Assembly (NCBI GenBank): GCA_028023455.1
Contig: JAQFVV010000031.1
Coordinates: forward strand, 9,786,093 to 9,850,092
Source of the DNA: Epiperipatus broadwayi
Taxonomy: Eukaryota > Onychophora > Udeonychophora > Euonychophora > Peripatidae
DNA length: 64,000 nt
Reading direction: 5' to 3'
The translations under genes were made by a program, and so were the position numbers. Below the pieces are notes generated by a model. That model was not told the DNA's origin. It did not search any database and was given only the letters and a program-made list of their open reading frames with translations. Of the stretch, positions 1 through 13,094 are shown piece after piece (positions within the stretch are counted from its first letter, which is position 1; the number at the start of each line of letters is the position of its first letter).

Positions 1-642
1 TTACTATAAAAAGAAAAATATCCAAATTAAATACAGTTCCAACTTGATTCTTTATGAGAAGGGTGATAAGATGCACTTATCACCCTCTCTCACTTATTTC
101 AAATGGAATGACTGTTGAATTATGAATGGCACTGTTGCAGACCCTGAATCATATGGCTACTGCAATTAAATAGTACCAAGATTGAACCAGCTAAGGCAGC
201 CTCCAGATTGAGAACTACGGTATGAGCAACAGACCAATATTCCAGGAAATTTTAACTAATAAAGTGTTCACGGGAATTGGCAGCAGGAACTGGGAGCTCT
301 TTTACTGTAAGACATGAAGAAAATTTTTTTAAAAAAGTAATTAAGAACTTTTGTTAAGATTTGACAAGGTAAACCTAATTTTTAAAATGAACTTTAATCT
401 GACTTAATATTTTAAAATCAATTATTGATGTTTAATTTTAAATATTTTGAGTTTGCTGATTTAATCATTTCCATTTTTTTAAATATTTATTGACTAAATT
501 ACTTAAATGCATTAAATTTAAGTTGGGTATAGATGACTGCTTAGATTTGTTAATGTTTAATTATTTTTTATTTTCATATTGCTTAAAATATATAGATATT
601 TGGTAAATATAATACCTCATGTTGAGTATCTAAAAATTATTT
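1..642. other. AT-rich sequence, no feature seen
   Basis: No coding frame, RNA gene or repeat copy was recognised. The last part becomes very AT-rich next to the ORF that follows. Confidence 0.5.
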
Positions 643-1011
643 TTATCGAATATTTTTTAAGTTATTGGTGTCAATGCAGCATCTTATGATGAATGCCATT
701 GGATTTCTTGTAAATTTCCCTCTGCAATTCCATTCAATAGCTTTATATTTTAGTTGTTTATGCTTATTTTGAATGGGTTTAGTCTCATAGTTAGGCCGAT
801 GCTGGTGGAGGGATATATGGGTGTTTATATCAATGTAATGTGAAGCATGTTTAGCATACAGGGCAAAGTCCAATTGAATGCATGACCCAAAGATGTAGTC
901 ATTGCATTGCAATGGATGCAGACATATTTCCTGCACCATTGACTCCTTTTTAGCTCTTTGGATGGGGACTACAAGTTGACAGTAAAACTGCTCTTCCCCC
1001 ATATGTAGCAT
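643..1011 (-). CDS. Orphan 122-codon ORF, possible exon or transposon ORF
   Basis: I do not recognise this protein. It is the longest uninterrupted frame in the window: ATG at 1011-1009, stop TAA at 645-643, and an in-frame TAA three codons upstream of the ATG. The local base composition is clearly less AT-rich than the flanks. The product has an even, soluble-protein-like composition, with cysteines at roughly residues 11, 30, 36, 44, 95, 111 and 112, many histidines (near 3, 32, 55, 58, 65, 69 and 71) and basic residues toward the C-terminus (for example IEWNCRGKFTRNP). No signal peptide or membrane segment is apparent. It could be one exon of a host gene, since AAAAAG precedes the ATG, but that acceptor lacks a pyrimidine tract. 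It could equally be a transposon ORF. A chance ORF of this length is unlikely but possible in such AT-rich DNA. Confidence 0.35.
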   Translation of the reverse strand: MLHMGEEQFYCQLVVPIQRAKKESMVQEICLHPLQCNDYIFGSCIQLDFALYAKHASHYIDINTHISLHQHRPNYETKPIQNKHKQLKYKAIEWNCRGKFTRNPMAFIIRCCIDTNNLKNIR

Positions 1012-2529
1012 TTCTTTTTAATTATTTTATATATATGATTCTTTCACCAGACAGATGCACATTCCTCTACTGGATGAGGAACATGTCCCTCAAATAATAT
1101 CATGCTGTCAGATGCACATTCCCATCAGTATGGTTTTATGCTAGCATATTCATATTGCATTGGTTGTGACTATATATCTGGAAGCAGGCATTGGTTTGGC
1201 TGTGAACTTTTAGTCTGAGATTGAACGATTCTTTTGAAAAGATTTTAACTGTGTAATCTAGGTAGCTTATCTATACTCAACATTCTAAAGTATATTCATT
1301 ATGTCCATCTATGCAGATGGTTTAAAATTTAAAATAATAATTTAAATTTAAAAGTTAATATTAAAATCCAAAAATAATAAATTTTATTCCTCAATTTTAT
1401 TTATATGTGCGATAATAAATTTTTGTGTGTTATTACTGGCAGTGGCTTTTATTTTTTGATATTGAAATATATTTCTTTTAAGCAAGTTTTATGTTAAATC
1501 TCTGCATCTCCATGAGCTGGTGGCAAAGGCTGACAGACAGAATAAAATATATATGTAAAAGTTAGATCTTAATAGTGCATATCTGCCTACTCTATAAATT
1601 TTCCAGGTTCAAATAGCCTTTTGGCACCCTGTATGGCAGTTACGGTAAGACTAATATCTTCCAATATGCCCTGAATGTTATAATTGGCACCCAACATGGG
1701 ACTCAATGTTTAATAAACCACAAGTACCTTGAGAATTTCAAAAACAAATCATGCCAGTAACATTTTTTTCTGAAATGAGTATATATTTTTTGTATTAATG
1801 TAAAGTTGTAGTTTGAATTTTGTGTAAAAAGTACTGCCAGTAAGAAAATTGCGCATATGTAGAGAAATTGTTGAAAGCACTAAATATGATCTTATTGCAT
1901 TTTTGGTGCTAAGCAACTTTGTCAAATGCTATCTTATGTATTTTTTATTTGGAATGAAATAGTTGCCTTTGACAATCATACTAATACAATAGAATTTTGA
2001 ACTATGTTGTATCTAATTACACAACTTCATTTATATACTATCCAAAAAAATGTAAACAAACAAACAAAATTGTAAATAAATAAACAAAAGAATCATTAAT
2101 ATTGACAAATTTATTATATTTAAGCAGCCATTTGTTTGTTGATCTCCGTATGCAATCATATTCAAAAATAAATATAAAATTTGCAAGTAAATTTTATTGT
2201 ATATCACAAGCTATATGTGATTATGTTTGTTAATGAAATTTCTTCAATTTATGTTTAAAGCACTTTGATTTAATTCTTTTTTTTATAATTCTGTCCAAAT
2301 TTGATGATCAGTATTTTGCACAATGAAATATTTTCTGAATGAAATGCTAAATGTTTTACAAAATTTTAAACTTATAAATATCAAAACAATTAGAGAATTT
2401 TTAATTTCTTGATTACAAGACCATTCTTGTGTTTCTATAAGGGAAAAAAGTTATTGAAAAAAATAATAACTATATTATTATTTTTAAAAAAGTTTGTTTA
2501 TACTATAATTTTAATTCATATATGCTTAC
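1012..2529. other. Unassigned sequence
   Basis: Moderately complex sequence. The motif 'cagatgcacattcc' appears twice, near 1052 and 1110, suggesting a small internal duplication. No coding frame, RNA or known repeat end was recognised. Confidence 0.5.
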
Positions 2530-2680
2530 TATATATATATATATATATATATAGTGTCTGTGTTATATAGTGTTAAAAACTCAATAAACAATATGTGTTC
2601 TAATCTAATCAATGTTTATCAATAAAATGTAAATTATTATATGCTATTTATATATATATATGTATATATATATATATACA
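2530..2680. repeat. (TA)n microsatellites
   Basis: A pure TA run occupies 2530-2553 and a second, interrupted TA/TG run about 2648-2680, with ordinary AT-rich DNA between them. Confidence 0.9.
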
Positions 2681-2689
2681 CTTGAGAAA

Positions 2690-3389
2690 GTATTTTGTGG
2701 CTCCAGTGTTCATTAATGTTAGAGTTAATATTATATATAAAGCATTATTAATATTATTTTTAACATGGAGTTATAGTTTTTTTGTTTGTTTGTTTTAAAA
2801 ATTTTGTGACCTCATCCTAATTCCTCAAAAGCTTACTCTCAAATAATGGACTTGTTTTTTTTAGATTGGATTCAAATGCCAATAAAATTGACCGATGAAA
2901 TAATAATAAAAAAAAATGGTCAATGGCATTGACCAGGTCAGTGACTCTGATCATTTACAGTAAGGTTCAAGATTTCACTATATATAGAAATTTATTTGAA
3001 AGTAAAACCAAACAATAACCAGATAACTATCAGTCGTTATATGGATATACATAGGTTGTCCACAATATGTAGGTTATAGTAAGGCAAGCTCATACTCTGA
3101 AACTGGAAACTTCTAGCTGCAGGCATCACTATACCAGCCTAAAGAGCAGGCCATCTATAAGCTGGGAGTCTCAGGGTCTCAACAGGAAAATAACTGCATT
3201 TTCCTAAACATTGTGTGCAATGCTGATAACTAAAAATATTTCACTGAGTGTAACAGAGATGAAGCATTATATATAAACATTGTATATACTCTGTGTATAA
3301 AATATTATATATATTTGTATTATAGTCATGTTTAATAAATATATTTATATTTATTTTCTAAAAGTTACATGTTATTCTTGAATTACTAG
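2690..3389. other. Unassigned sequence with one GC-richer patch
   Basis: Positions 3040-3210 are visibly more GC-rich and complex than their surroundings, but no open frame, RNA promoter box or repeat partner was found in the window. Confidence 0.4.
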
Positions 3390-3605
3390 GAATATTATTC
3401 CCAGCCATATTAAAGTATAAACATAAGAGTCCAAATATGAAGTACAACCACGAGCATTCCTCCAGACTATATTATGCTATAAACACAACACAAAAATATG
3501 AAGCATTAATGACAAGGAACATTATTCTGGCATATTACAATATAACCATCAGAAATATGACTCTAACCATATAACAGTAAAACACATCATAAAAATATGA
3601 AGTAT
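3390..3605. repeat. Degenerate tandem repeat, about 65-bp period, three copies
   Basis: Three related units begin near 3391, 3453 and 3519. Each reads roughly 'attattc...ccatatta...ataaaca...aaatatgaag'. They have diverged by substitutions and small indels, so this is an old minisatellite. Confidence 0.6.
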
Positions 3606-5149
3606 TAAGAGATTTCTGAACAAAGTTATATTGAATATTTTTTAAATTTTTTTACATTTATCTGATCACAGTGGCTCATGTTTTAAATTGTAAGTGAAAC
3701 AATTATTCAAAACCAAAAGCATATTTTTTTTGGCTTCATTATATATTTATGTTGCAATAAGTTATTAATGACACACTTTGTTTAAAAAAATGAAATAATT
3801 TTTTTAAAACAAGATTATACAATAACAGCTTGGCAATTTGCCCATGGCTGACATACAAATGATTATCATTAAAACACTACTTTATTCTATAATATAAACC
3901 ATAAACAAAAAATAATAGTCTCATAATGAACAGATAATGTAAAGCTATAATAGATCTCTCATCGCATTTTCCTTGGGTGTGTTAAACCAACTAAGAATAA
4001 ATGATGATAAAAGCATATTTTCCACTTCTGAATTTATGTTTTATAAAAATAACATTGTATTTAATTGCTTACATATGTTTGCGTATGATTTATTTTGAGA
4101 ACTTACAAACAAATATATGTATCTGTGATATCAACATGAATATTACAAGTGTTATCAAAGTGAATGTATATACATATGTACTGATAGTCTGTTTGTGCAT
4201 GTCATATTTAAATTTTAGCATTAATGTTTATACTTCTATTGCGAGGTCTTCGAAAATGCATTTGATTAGTATTACAAATTGAAAATTTATTTTGCATAAC
4301 TATAAACATTAATGATAAAATTTAAATGTGTATGTATGTAATATATGAAATTTGCATTTTTGTTACTTTTTTAATTTTAAAATGCATTCGAATTTTAAAT
4401 CTTTTTTTTTTCATCAGTTATGCAAAGAATTTTATTTTTACCTAATTTAAAAAGATCTTGATAAAATCTCTATCAGTTTTATACTTGCAAATATTTATAC
4501 TATTTGATAAGATTATAGCAAAAACTAAATCGATAGGCAGATTTATTTTTCACTAACATTTTATGTTATAAAATAACAAGATTAAATCCTAAAGTACTTA
4601 TCAACTTTAATTCTTACAGATCCTTATCTTACTTTTTATCTTATATTAAATACTACTTATCATTATGGTTTAATGTTGTGATATATGATTTTTATTAATT
4701 AAAATTTTTTTATAAATATATAATAAAAAACACTTTATTATAAAATATAAAAAAATTAAATTTATATGCATAAAAAAATAATAATTAATTAGAATTGTAC
4801 TCCTTACTTAAAACACATCATTGCAACTTTTATGTATAATCTGACATTTCAACTATCTTGTGATCTTCTTCAGAGCTTCTAGTAATTATTACGCTTTTAA
4901 AAATGTTTTTAAAAGTGAATAATAATATGATGTTTAAAGTAAGAAGTATATTTGTGTTCAAATGAAATAATATAGAAAAATAAAGCAATGAAAGAAGTTT
5001 GTAAAAATTAATTAGTTTATCAGTGTGGAATATAAATTGCTAAATCCACATGACAACTATAAAAAACAAAAGTTAGAACACACACACATATATATATATC
5101 TCCACTTGAAGTAATGCAAGATTAGGTTTTATAGTATATTTGTAGACAT
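3606..5149. other. AT-rich sequence, no feature seen
   Basis: Contains only short frames of very low-complexity AT-rich codons, including a 93-codon hydrophobic frame at 4001-4282 that has no recognisable family and no supporting context. Nothing else stands out. Confidence 0.45.
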
Positions 5150-5226
5150 GTTTTCACTATCCACTAACTGGAACTGGCCCAGATTCACTTCCCCGGTCAA
5201 TGCTTTGACATATGAAAAAAAAATAT
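5150..5226 (+). repeat. tRNA-derived SINE, 3' part
   Basis: The segment matches the 3' half of the SINE family also seen at 22.0, 25.9 and 34.5 kb: a degenerate Pol III B box (cagattcacttcc), then 'ggtcaatgctttgacatatg' and an A-rich tail. The A-box half is missing or eroded. Confidence 0.6.
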
Positions 5227-6117
5227 TACAAATTTGTGAATAAAATTCTAGTTGTTATCTAAGAACCTAATGACATTTAAAGCATTCATAGAATGAAAAA
5301 AATTATTATTCACAGAAATGACATTTTCCAAGTTTTTTTTATTTATTTCAGAGTAGATTTATTGGCTGGGAAAATTCAATTACTAACTAGAAAGTTTTAT
5401 AACATTAAGACAAATAAGTTACCTTTATATTTGACTGTCCCTTTTTATTATATAACTCAGTACATTTTGGTCTTTACTTATTATACCTTTATAATAAGGC
5501 CATTTGTATTTAATATCAAATATTTGTTATTTTTATTTTGTTTCTAAATCTTCCGAAAGCTGAAAATCATTGCATCAATATTATCAATAAAAATCATTCT
5601 TTCTTTCTAGCAAACTAATAATTTCTCTTTCTGTAATTTTAATTATCACTTTTGGTATTGCTAAACATTTTATGCCTCATTACATTACAATTAATTTTCT
5701 CCTTAAATTGTTTACCTTTTTAAGCAGATCCTTGGTCAATGAGAATAAGCCATCCGTTATTTCTAAAATCAAACTTTACCTCTCACCAGGCATTTCATTA
5801 GTGGAAGAGTTATCATTTGGGATAATTTTAAAAATCTAATATTCTCCTCTTTCTGGAATGTATCTTTTAATTTTTCTTTTTCCCATTTTTTTTTTCATTT
5901 CCTGCATTGGCAGTGGAGCTTTATAATCTATCAAAGATGATCAATAGATTCAAATTCAGATATTCATAAGCATTTTATCTTTTTTGACCTTGTATTATTT
6001 AGCATTTTTATTTTATAATCTTTACTATGTTGAGAACTTTTAATTTAGTTTATGTATCCTTCATCATTATTTCTGCTTTTAATATTTAGGAAGAAAAATG
6101 TATGTTCTTGCTTGATG
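5227..6117. other. AT-rich sequence, possible transposon remnant
   Basis: No feature is firmly supported. Some minus-strand reading frames across 5560-7340, on both sides of the MITE-A insertion, contain lysine-rich protein-like stretches, but no diagnostic motif was found. Confidence 0.3.
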
Positions 6118-6604
6118 TCACATGATCACTATTTCTTATGCTTGCTCAAGCTGTTTACAAAAGTAAAACTCTCCATACAGTAATGCCATTCAGTGCAAGT
6201 CAGAATAATCAATGGATACCAGAAGGCTTGTGTATAAAATCCCTATCTAGTACCTACTCATCCAATATCTCCAGATTAATTCCAAATATATGGGCACTGA
6301 ACTGAATTCAGACCTATATGATTATATAAGCTAATGAGTTTGGACTGAAGATATTATTATGTTTTCAATTTTAGACTCGTACTTTTGTAGTTAAATAGAA
6401 ATAAAAGGTGGCTGCTGGAGGGTTGCATTAGACCCTAAGAACTATGTGCAGTCCTCTCAGATCCAAGGCTTCACACTGATGAAAGCCACAAACTAGAAAT
6501 TACTATGGAGATATTAAATGAGTAGGCACTAAATAGGATTTTATGTGCAAGTCTTCTGGCATATTCTGGCTTCTACTGAGTGGCACTACTGTATGGAGAG
6601 TTTT
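6118..6604. mobile_element. MITE-A foldback element, copy 1
   Basis: The ends are inverted copies of each other. The left reads 'aaaactctccatacagtaat' from 6165 and the right ends in 'tactgtatggagagtttt' at 6604. Inside each end lie matching blocks such as 'agaaggcttgtgtataaaat' (left) and its complement (right), giving arms of about 140 bp. The sequence 'catgatcactatttcttatg' before 6165 recurs outside other copies and is probably part of the terminal repeat. No coding capacity is seen. Related copies lie at 31.5, 52.7, 53.5-55.1, 59.9 and 60.6 kb. The parent transposon superfamily is unknown. Confidence 0.75.
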
Positions 6605-7590
6605 GCCTGTTTCTTGCTTAATGAAATAAACCTCCAAAATATTTCTTGAACAATAAACTCTGGACATCAAGAACTCATTGCTACTATATTTATCTTCTAT
6701 CCTTAGTTACAATAACTCACCACACAAAGGTTTCCTTTCATTTTCATTTATAAAAAGTTTTTTCTATCTTTGCTTTATAAACTTCTTGACTTTCATCCTC
6801 ACTATTTATTTTATGTACATTTAAGAAGTTTCAAATCCTTTATCATTTCAATGTTTTCATCCATTTTTTAAAAAATCTTTCTTCATGTCTCTGCTGCATT
6901 TTGTTTCATAAATTTGGTAAGTCTTTTTAGTCAGAAATACATTTCTAACAATGTTTGCTGCAGCATTTCCTGCATAAATCCACACATCATTTTATTAATA
7001 ATGTACCTGGTTTCTTTTCTGAAAGGTTTTGCATAGTTTGAACAACTTCTTGTTCCATCATCTCACATCCATTGACTTGGTTCTAGAATTGTTGATGGAT
7101 CTGTGTTTAATTGTGTTTCCATTCTTCTAAATGTTCTGTAATTTTCTTATTGATTATCCCTATTGTTTTTTTATTTATCCTTTATCTTTTCCAGATTTAT
7201 AAGCTTAAATATTTTTTATTTAATAAGACACTGGTCTCAACTCTTCACATACAATCATCTTCAGAATAATGACATGCACTGCCTTAATATTTATTTATTT
7301 ATGTATTTTCATTTACTAAATATTTCCCTGCCTACTTAGACTCAAACTACTGCTTTCATAAAATGTTAGTGCATATACCTTCTATAAACTTGCTAATCTT
7401 ATTTCTTATACCAAGCTGAGAAGAAAAAAGGGGATATTCAGGTAATCCATTGGTTGTGCCAATTACATAATCATAAATTTTAAGTGAACCAATGATATAC
7501 AAATATGTAGTTGGTAAATTTTGACTCAATATAAGCAAAAATAATATTTAGATTAAATGATTTATAAAATTTGAATAAAAATGATTACCT
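6605..7590. other. Unassigned AT-rich sequence
   Basis: Continues the same unresolved sequence as upstream of MITE-A copy 1. The minus-strand frames look coding-like over short stretches (for example NAAETWKKIF near 6880) but are broken, perhaps an old retrotransposon ORF. Confidence 0.3.
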
Positions 7591-7616
7591 TCAATTATAT
7601 ATATATATATATATAT

Positions 7617-7653
<37 letters not shown>

Positions 7654-7683
7654 ATATATATATATATATATATATATTATGCA
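7591..7683. repeat. (AT)n microsatellite with self-complementary ends
   Basis: Long AT runs interrupted by 'gaa' and 'gcaca'. The first run is bounded by 'tcaatta' and its complement 'taattga', so it can form a hairpin. Confidence 0.9.
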
Positions 7684-8724
7684 AACATTTGTGATGATGA
7701 TGTTTTACAACCTAGCACTGAAGGATTTACTAAGTATAAATCTTCCCCAAAGTTTTTTGTGTTTTAATTTCAATAAAAAAAAAGAATTTAAAGTGCCAAT
7801 CTTTCTGAAAAAAAAGTTTATTTTTGGAAAACTCCTTAACACTTGATCATTATCACTAATAATTTTTTACCATTTTCTTCAGTGTTGCACATGATTTCTC
7901 AAAGTTGTTGATATTAATAGCATAAGGGATGGAAATAACAGAATGTTTAGATTAAGTATGATAAGCAGTCACAAACTAAATGGGTCAGTAAAAAAAATAA
8001 CAATTTATTAACAATAAATATATGAAATTGTTGCTTATATACTTAAATTTAAATTCAGAACCTTAGAATAATTATACAAATAAGATCTTACTGAGTGAAA
8101 AGTTGAAAAAACAACTAATATCATTTATTTTCTATATTTATGAATGAATCCTCATTATTTTATCCAAAGATGATTATTTTCCTGGTGCCTTGGTAATTGT
8201 TATATGGGTATACAATAACATTGTGACAATAGTCAATAGTTATGTTAGTTTTAATGGCGCAGTTCACTCCCTTCCTCACAGCATCATTAATTCAGGCAAT
8301 GACTGATTTAAACAAACTTCAGCACCAGTCTCTGGATCCAATTGCTTTGTTCTCAGGTATTTTAACATGTGGTTTTAGTTGCATAGCTACATAGAGTAGA
8401 TTGACTTCTGCTAGATAAAGTTATTGTACTTACTGTTATAAATAAAGTATTGAAAATTACTTTAAAATAATCAGAATGATATGGTTATCCATATTATGGT
8501 GAAAAACAGTTTTAATAAGCAGTTTCTCTTTTCCACATGGGATCACTGCAATAGTGCTTTTTGAGTTCAGTTTTCAAATATACTACAATAGACTACCTCT
8601 GCTGTTTGTTTCACCTATTAATATCCGACTTGCTATTCTTCACATCTATTGCTAAACTTAACAGATGTTTTGCAAATAAAAGATTCATTACCAGCTAGTT
8701 GCAAAATTTGCCAAAATTTTGTGG
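7684..8724. other. Unassigned sequence
   Basis: AT-rich with a slightly more complex stretch around 8160-8400. No coding frame, RNA gene or partner repeat was recognised. Confidence 0.45.
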
Positions 8725-9072
8725 AAAAACATCTTCACTTCTTTCACAACATGTTGTGGAAACATATAATTTTATAGTTATATTTAAATTACATTTTATT
8801 TTATAATTAGGTGAACAAAAACTAATAGTTATTTCTCTCATTATTTATATTACTAATAATAAAAACAATCATTACTGACTTTTAAAAATTGATTGATAAC
8901 TTACTTATCTTTATTAACCCATAATTCCAAATAACACATCTAGTTTTGTCATTTAATTTACTTTAGAAATTGGCAAATCTTTTATCTATAATTTTTTAGG
9001 AGGCAAATAAGAAAGGTGCACAAAATATCTTATATTTTTGTCAACTATGCAATTCAAATTCTTGCATTTCCC
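8725..9072 (+). repeat. Dispersed direct repeat, copy 1 (partner at 13.1-13.4 kb)
   Basis: This segment matches 13095-13412 in the same orientation over its whole length. Shared blocks include 'ttaacccataattccaa' and 'actatgcaattcaaattctt'. Identity is roughly 80-85 percent by eye, with small indels. It lies just outside the left end of the 1.9-kb palindrome, while its partner lies well beyond the right end. Its nature is unknown. Confidence 0.7.
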
Positions 9073-9359
9073 TTTGTTTCAAAACAAAAAATCTTTATAA
9101 TTTTATTGTGGAAATAATCCCCAACAATTTATAAATAAAGAAGTTTTTTATGTAAATGAAGTTGAAAAAGTTGAAATGAGATGGATTTTTTTCTTTCTCT
9201 CACTCTCTCTGGCATTTTCTAGAAGTGGGGAAGAAGACAAAATGGATTATTTATCATGTTAAAACTATACAAAACGTGTACATTTATAAATACTTTAATT
9301 TATTAAAAATGAGAAAAATCCTTTTATATTTAGATTTTTATGGAATATGGAGCTCTAGA

Positions 9360-11246
9360 TGAAAGCAAATAGCTCATTCGTTCTTATCCTTAGTGCAATT
9401 CCCAGTAACTTTCCTATCAACTAGTAAAAACTGCTAGAGGTAAGTGAAACTCAATAAAAAACTGTCAAAAAGATCTGTTTAATAAGGAATAAAATACTAA
9501 CACTATGATTGCATTTATTATTCTATTTAATGATGCTTAAAGAATAAGAAAGACTTTTCAGATAATAAAATAAACTAAACCAAAAACCCTTAATATTTTT
9601 ATATTGTTGTTTTTTTCATTATTCAAATAGAGGAAAGAAATATTGAACTCTCAAAAACAACAATAGAGTGAAAAACTGTAATTTGAAATGGTTAAAAATG
9701 ACATTATTTTTTATTCAGGAATGTTTTAGAAGAATAAAATATTTAGAATTTAAATGGTTCACTGAACAAATTATATGTTAGTTCATCCAGAATAACTTGG
9801 ATAAAACTATTTCTAGAAATGTTGCATAAATTTAATGATAATATATTTTATATCTGAGAAGTCACAGAAAGGAAGAGACTTAAAACTTGCATCATAATCT
9901 CCATCTTTAAAAGTATTCAAGAAGAAAATCTCTAAAAAAGATGCTAGTAATTTGTTTCATTATTTATTTCATTTTTTTATTCATTAATAATTATTTCATT
10001 ATTTTTTAAGTTGTTCCCTGTTGTTTTATGTCTATCATGAAACAAGTATAAAATAAAATACCTTGCTATTTCATAAAATACATGAATTAGTTATACTTAA
10101 TTAATGTATTGCTAGAATACTATTTGTGATGTATTTAACACTTGCTATTAAAACTACATGATTAATGCCATACACACAACTCATAGAAAGAAAAATCCCT
10201 ATAGTTCTGAGAACATGCTCTTCAGTGTGTGACATTAAGAATATATTGTAGTGTGTTTGTATATAGAGTGTACCTATATTCAGGGAAATGGATAAAGCAC
10301 AATGAGTTGATTAACTAAGGCTCACTCTATACATAAACACTTATTTGCTTCTAACATTGCACATTTTAAATGTCAAATATCAGAGAGCATGTTCTCAGAG
10401 CTATAGGGATTATTTTCTATGAATGTTATGCATTGCATCAATTATGTATTTTAATTAGCAAGTGTTAAATATATCAAGAAAAGTATTATAGCAATAAACT
10501 AATCTGTGCACTTTATAAAATAAGATACTTTATTCTATACTTGCTTCATGATAGGCATAAAATAACAACAAAGAACTTAATAAATAATTAAATAATATAT
10601 TAATAAAAAGATTGAGTAAGTAATAAAATGAATTAATGGCATATTCGTTAGAGATTTCCTTCTTGAATAGTTTTCAAAATGGAGATTATAACACAAGTTT
10701 AAGTTCTTTTCTTTCTGCAAATTTTTATAATAACTTCTCAAATATAAAAAATTATTATGATTAATTTCTATATACCATATCTAGAAATAGTTCCATCGTC
10801 TGGGTGAATCACCATGTAATTTGTTCAGTGAATGATTTAAATTATAGATGTTTTATTATTTTAGTTTATTCCTCAATAAAAGATAATGTTGTTTTTAACC
10901 ATTTCAAACTTCAGTTTTTTTTACCCTCTGTTTTTTTTTTTGGAGATCAATATTTCTTCTCTTTTTTTTGTTTATTTGAATATTCAAAAGAAAACAATAT
11001 AAAATATTTAAAGTTATTGCTTTAGATTATCTTACTGTCTGTATGAAAATCTTTCTTCTTCATTTAAATATTATTAAACAGAATATTAAATGCAATTGCA
11101 CATAGTATTAGTATTTTATTTTTTTAACAGATGTCTTCTTGGTAGTTCTCTTACAGACTTCTGTTTAACTCTTAACAGTTTTTACTAGCTGACAAAGAAG
11201 ATACTGGGCATTGAATTAAAGATAAGAACTAATGGGCTATTTTATT
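9360..11246. repeat. 1.9-kb imperfect palindrome
   Basis: The left arm (about 9360-10272) is matched by the reverse complement of the right arm (about 10319-11246). Corresponding blocks include 'tagtaaaaactg' at 9422 versus its complement near 11178, 'gaacatgctct' at 10211 versus 'agagcatgttct' near 10384, and the matching Lys-rich stretches around 9660 and 10900. The spacer is only about 45 bp. Arms are diverged by perhaps 20 percent with indels, so this is an old inverted duplication or a very long foldback element. No coding capacity is seen. Confidence 0.75.
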
Positions 11247-11596
11247 TCATCAAGTACTGCATATTACACTAATATCCATATAAAAGTATTTTTATCACTT
11301 TCAATAAATTAAAGTAGTTATAAATTTACACTTCTATAGTTTTAACTTGATAGCAGGTATGAAGCACCCATATATTGAATGGAATAAATGCTTCCACAGA
11401 AAATTCACTAAAACTTTCAAAAGTTTTAATTAAAATTCTATTTAAAAAATTCATTAAAATGTATACATATTCAACCTCATAAAATCGATCCAAGTTGCAC
11501 ATAAAATAGTGTAATAAGAACAATAAGTACATTAGTGTAAAATAATCTATTTTGCAAAATGTACAAAAAAAAATCTCAACTATTTTGCTAAATATG

Positions 11597-12058
11597 AAAA
11601 AAGAATGAACTATTCAAATTTTTTTATTGTATGGAATTTCTGTTGACTTTCAGTTATTTTTACTAACAGTTGAATTGTTTTTATATACAGCAAGGAATGA
11701 GTTTGACCCATGCATTATTAGTTGATTATAAAAAGTTCACACAACGCTAAAATCTAATTTACAATTAAAACTTAAGAATGTTAAAAGCATTTGCAAGATA
11801 AAAATATATTGATAATGTATTATCTATATTTAAACTAATCATGGTCTGACCAATATAAAGAAAGAAGAATGAATAATTCAAACTCATTTTTTATAGGATT
11901 TCTATTGACTTTTAATTATTTTATTGACAATTGAATTATTTTTATATACAGCAGTGAATGAGTTTGACCAATGCATTATTGGTTGATTATAATAAAACTT
12001 AAGAATGTTAAAAGCATTTGGTAGATAAAAATATGTTCATAATGTATTATCTATATTG
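11597..12058 (+). repeat. Tandem duplication, about 230-bp units
   Basis: Unit 1 (about 11597-11830) and unit 2 (about 11867-12058) share blocks such as 'aatgagtttgacc', 'gcattattagttgattata' and 'acttaagaatgttaaaagca', and both end in 'aatgtattatctatatt'. Unit 2 lacks an internal segment of about 45 bp. Confidence 0.75.
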
Positions 12059-13094
12059 TAATGGTCAGATTTGTACATTCAGGAAGATCCAGAGTTCAAA
12101 CCAAGCTCTAACTCATTCACCAGTACCTGATGATTTAACACCATATGAGTGGCATTTCTGAGGTTACACATGGGCCTTAATTTTAATCACAAGCTGGCTC
12201 TGAACAGGGAGAAACATGGAACCCTAAGGCTAATCACACATGCATCACATAAATTGGGCTAAACATCTAGTAATGGCCAAACTAATATAATATTGACAAT
12301 TTGTATAATAATATCTGATAACATAATTAATAAGTAAGTAAACTGGATTGGGATATGATAATGAATAATGAAGACAGGATTAATTTAAATATATTTCATA
12401 AAATTATTAGTAATGAAAAACAAAGTAAATTAAATTACACCATTTAGAGGTCACATTGAAATCAAATAGACACTCACAGGCATTATTCAATGGAATGTAA
12501 TCAGTATGGAGTAATACGGTTTTTGGACTCATTTAAATGTATTAGCTGACTTTTGTTTTCAGCAAATAATCTATGCATAAAAGAATTTAATATGCCAACA
12601 TAATATTCATTTAATATCCCAGTTTTCCAAGTGATAAATAACAATGCTAGCCAGAAATATAATTTCTTTACTAAGCGATAATATTGAGACTGTTTACTAA
12701 GTTTTTCTAATATTCGAGCCTTATAATATAGCTTAATAATGATGTGAATTGTCATCCATAAAATTAAAGGTTATTTTACTTTCAGATAAATCCTGAATAA
12801 CATATATTATAGAGAGAACTGATTGAACTAGCCTAACATACATTCACTATAGGCCTTTAAAATATGCTATAAAGAGAGAGGGGTTACTTAAACATATTAA
12901 TAGCTTTGTTCAACAAACAATTCACAGATTTATTCAGATTTAATAAAAAGGGAGGGAAAGCATATTTAAGAGGATTGGAATTAAGGAAAATAACTAAATA
13001 TGCCTCATTAATATCTCCCTGGCCAGAATTCTATTATTAAGTAAAATTATACTTGGCATTGATAATATAATAGTTACAATAGGTTTTATAAAAA
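12059..13094. other. Unassigned sequence with a GC-richer patch
   Basis: Positions 12060-12260 are more complex and contain 'agagttcaaacc', which resembles a Pol III B box, but no A box is evident. The remainder, including an 84-codon minus frame at 12501-12755, has no recognisable family. Confidence 0.35.

Noticed and set aside
3390-3605. CRISPR-like array
   Set aside because: The repeats are diverged, about 65 bp, without spacer structure, and the genome is eukaryotic.
7619-7846. 75-codon ORF starting in an AT microsatellite
   Set aside because: The N-terminal YIYIYI run is a translated AT repeat and the remainder is low-complexity; the same applies to ORFs at 37384-37587 and 53160-53342.
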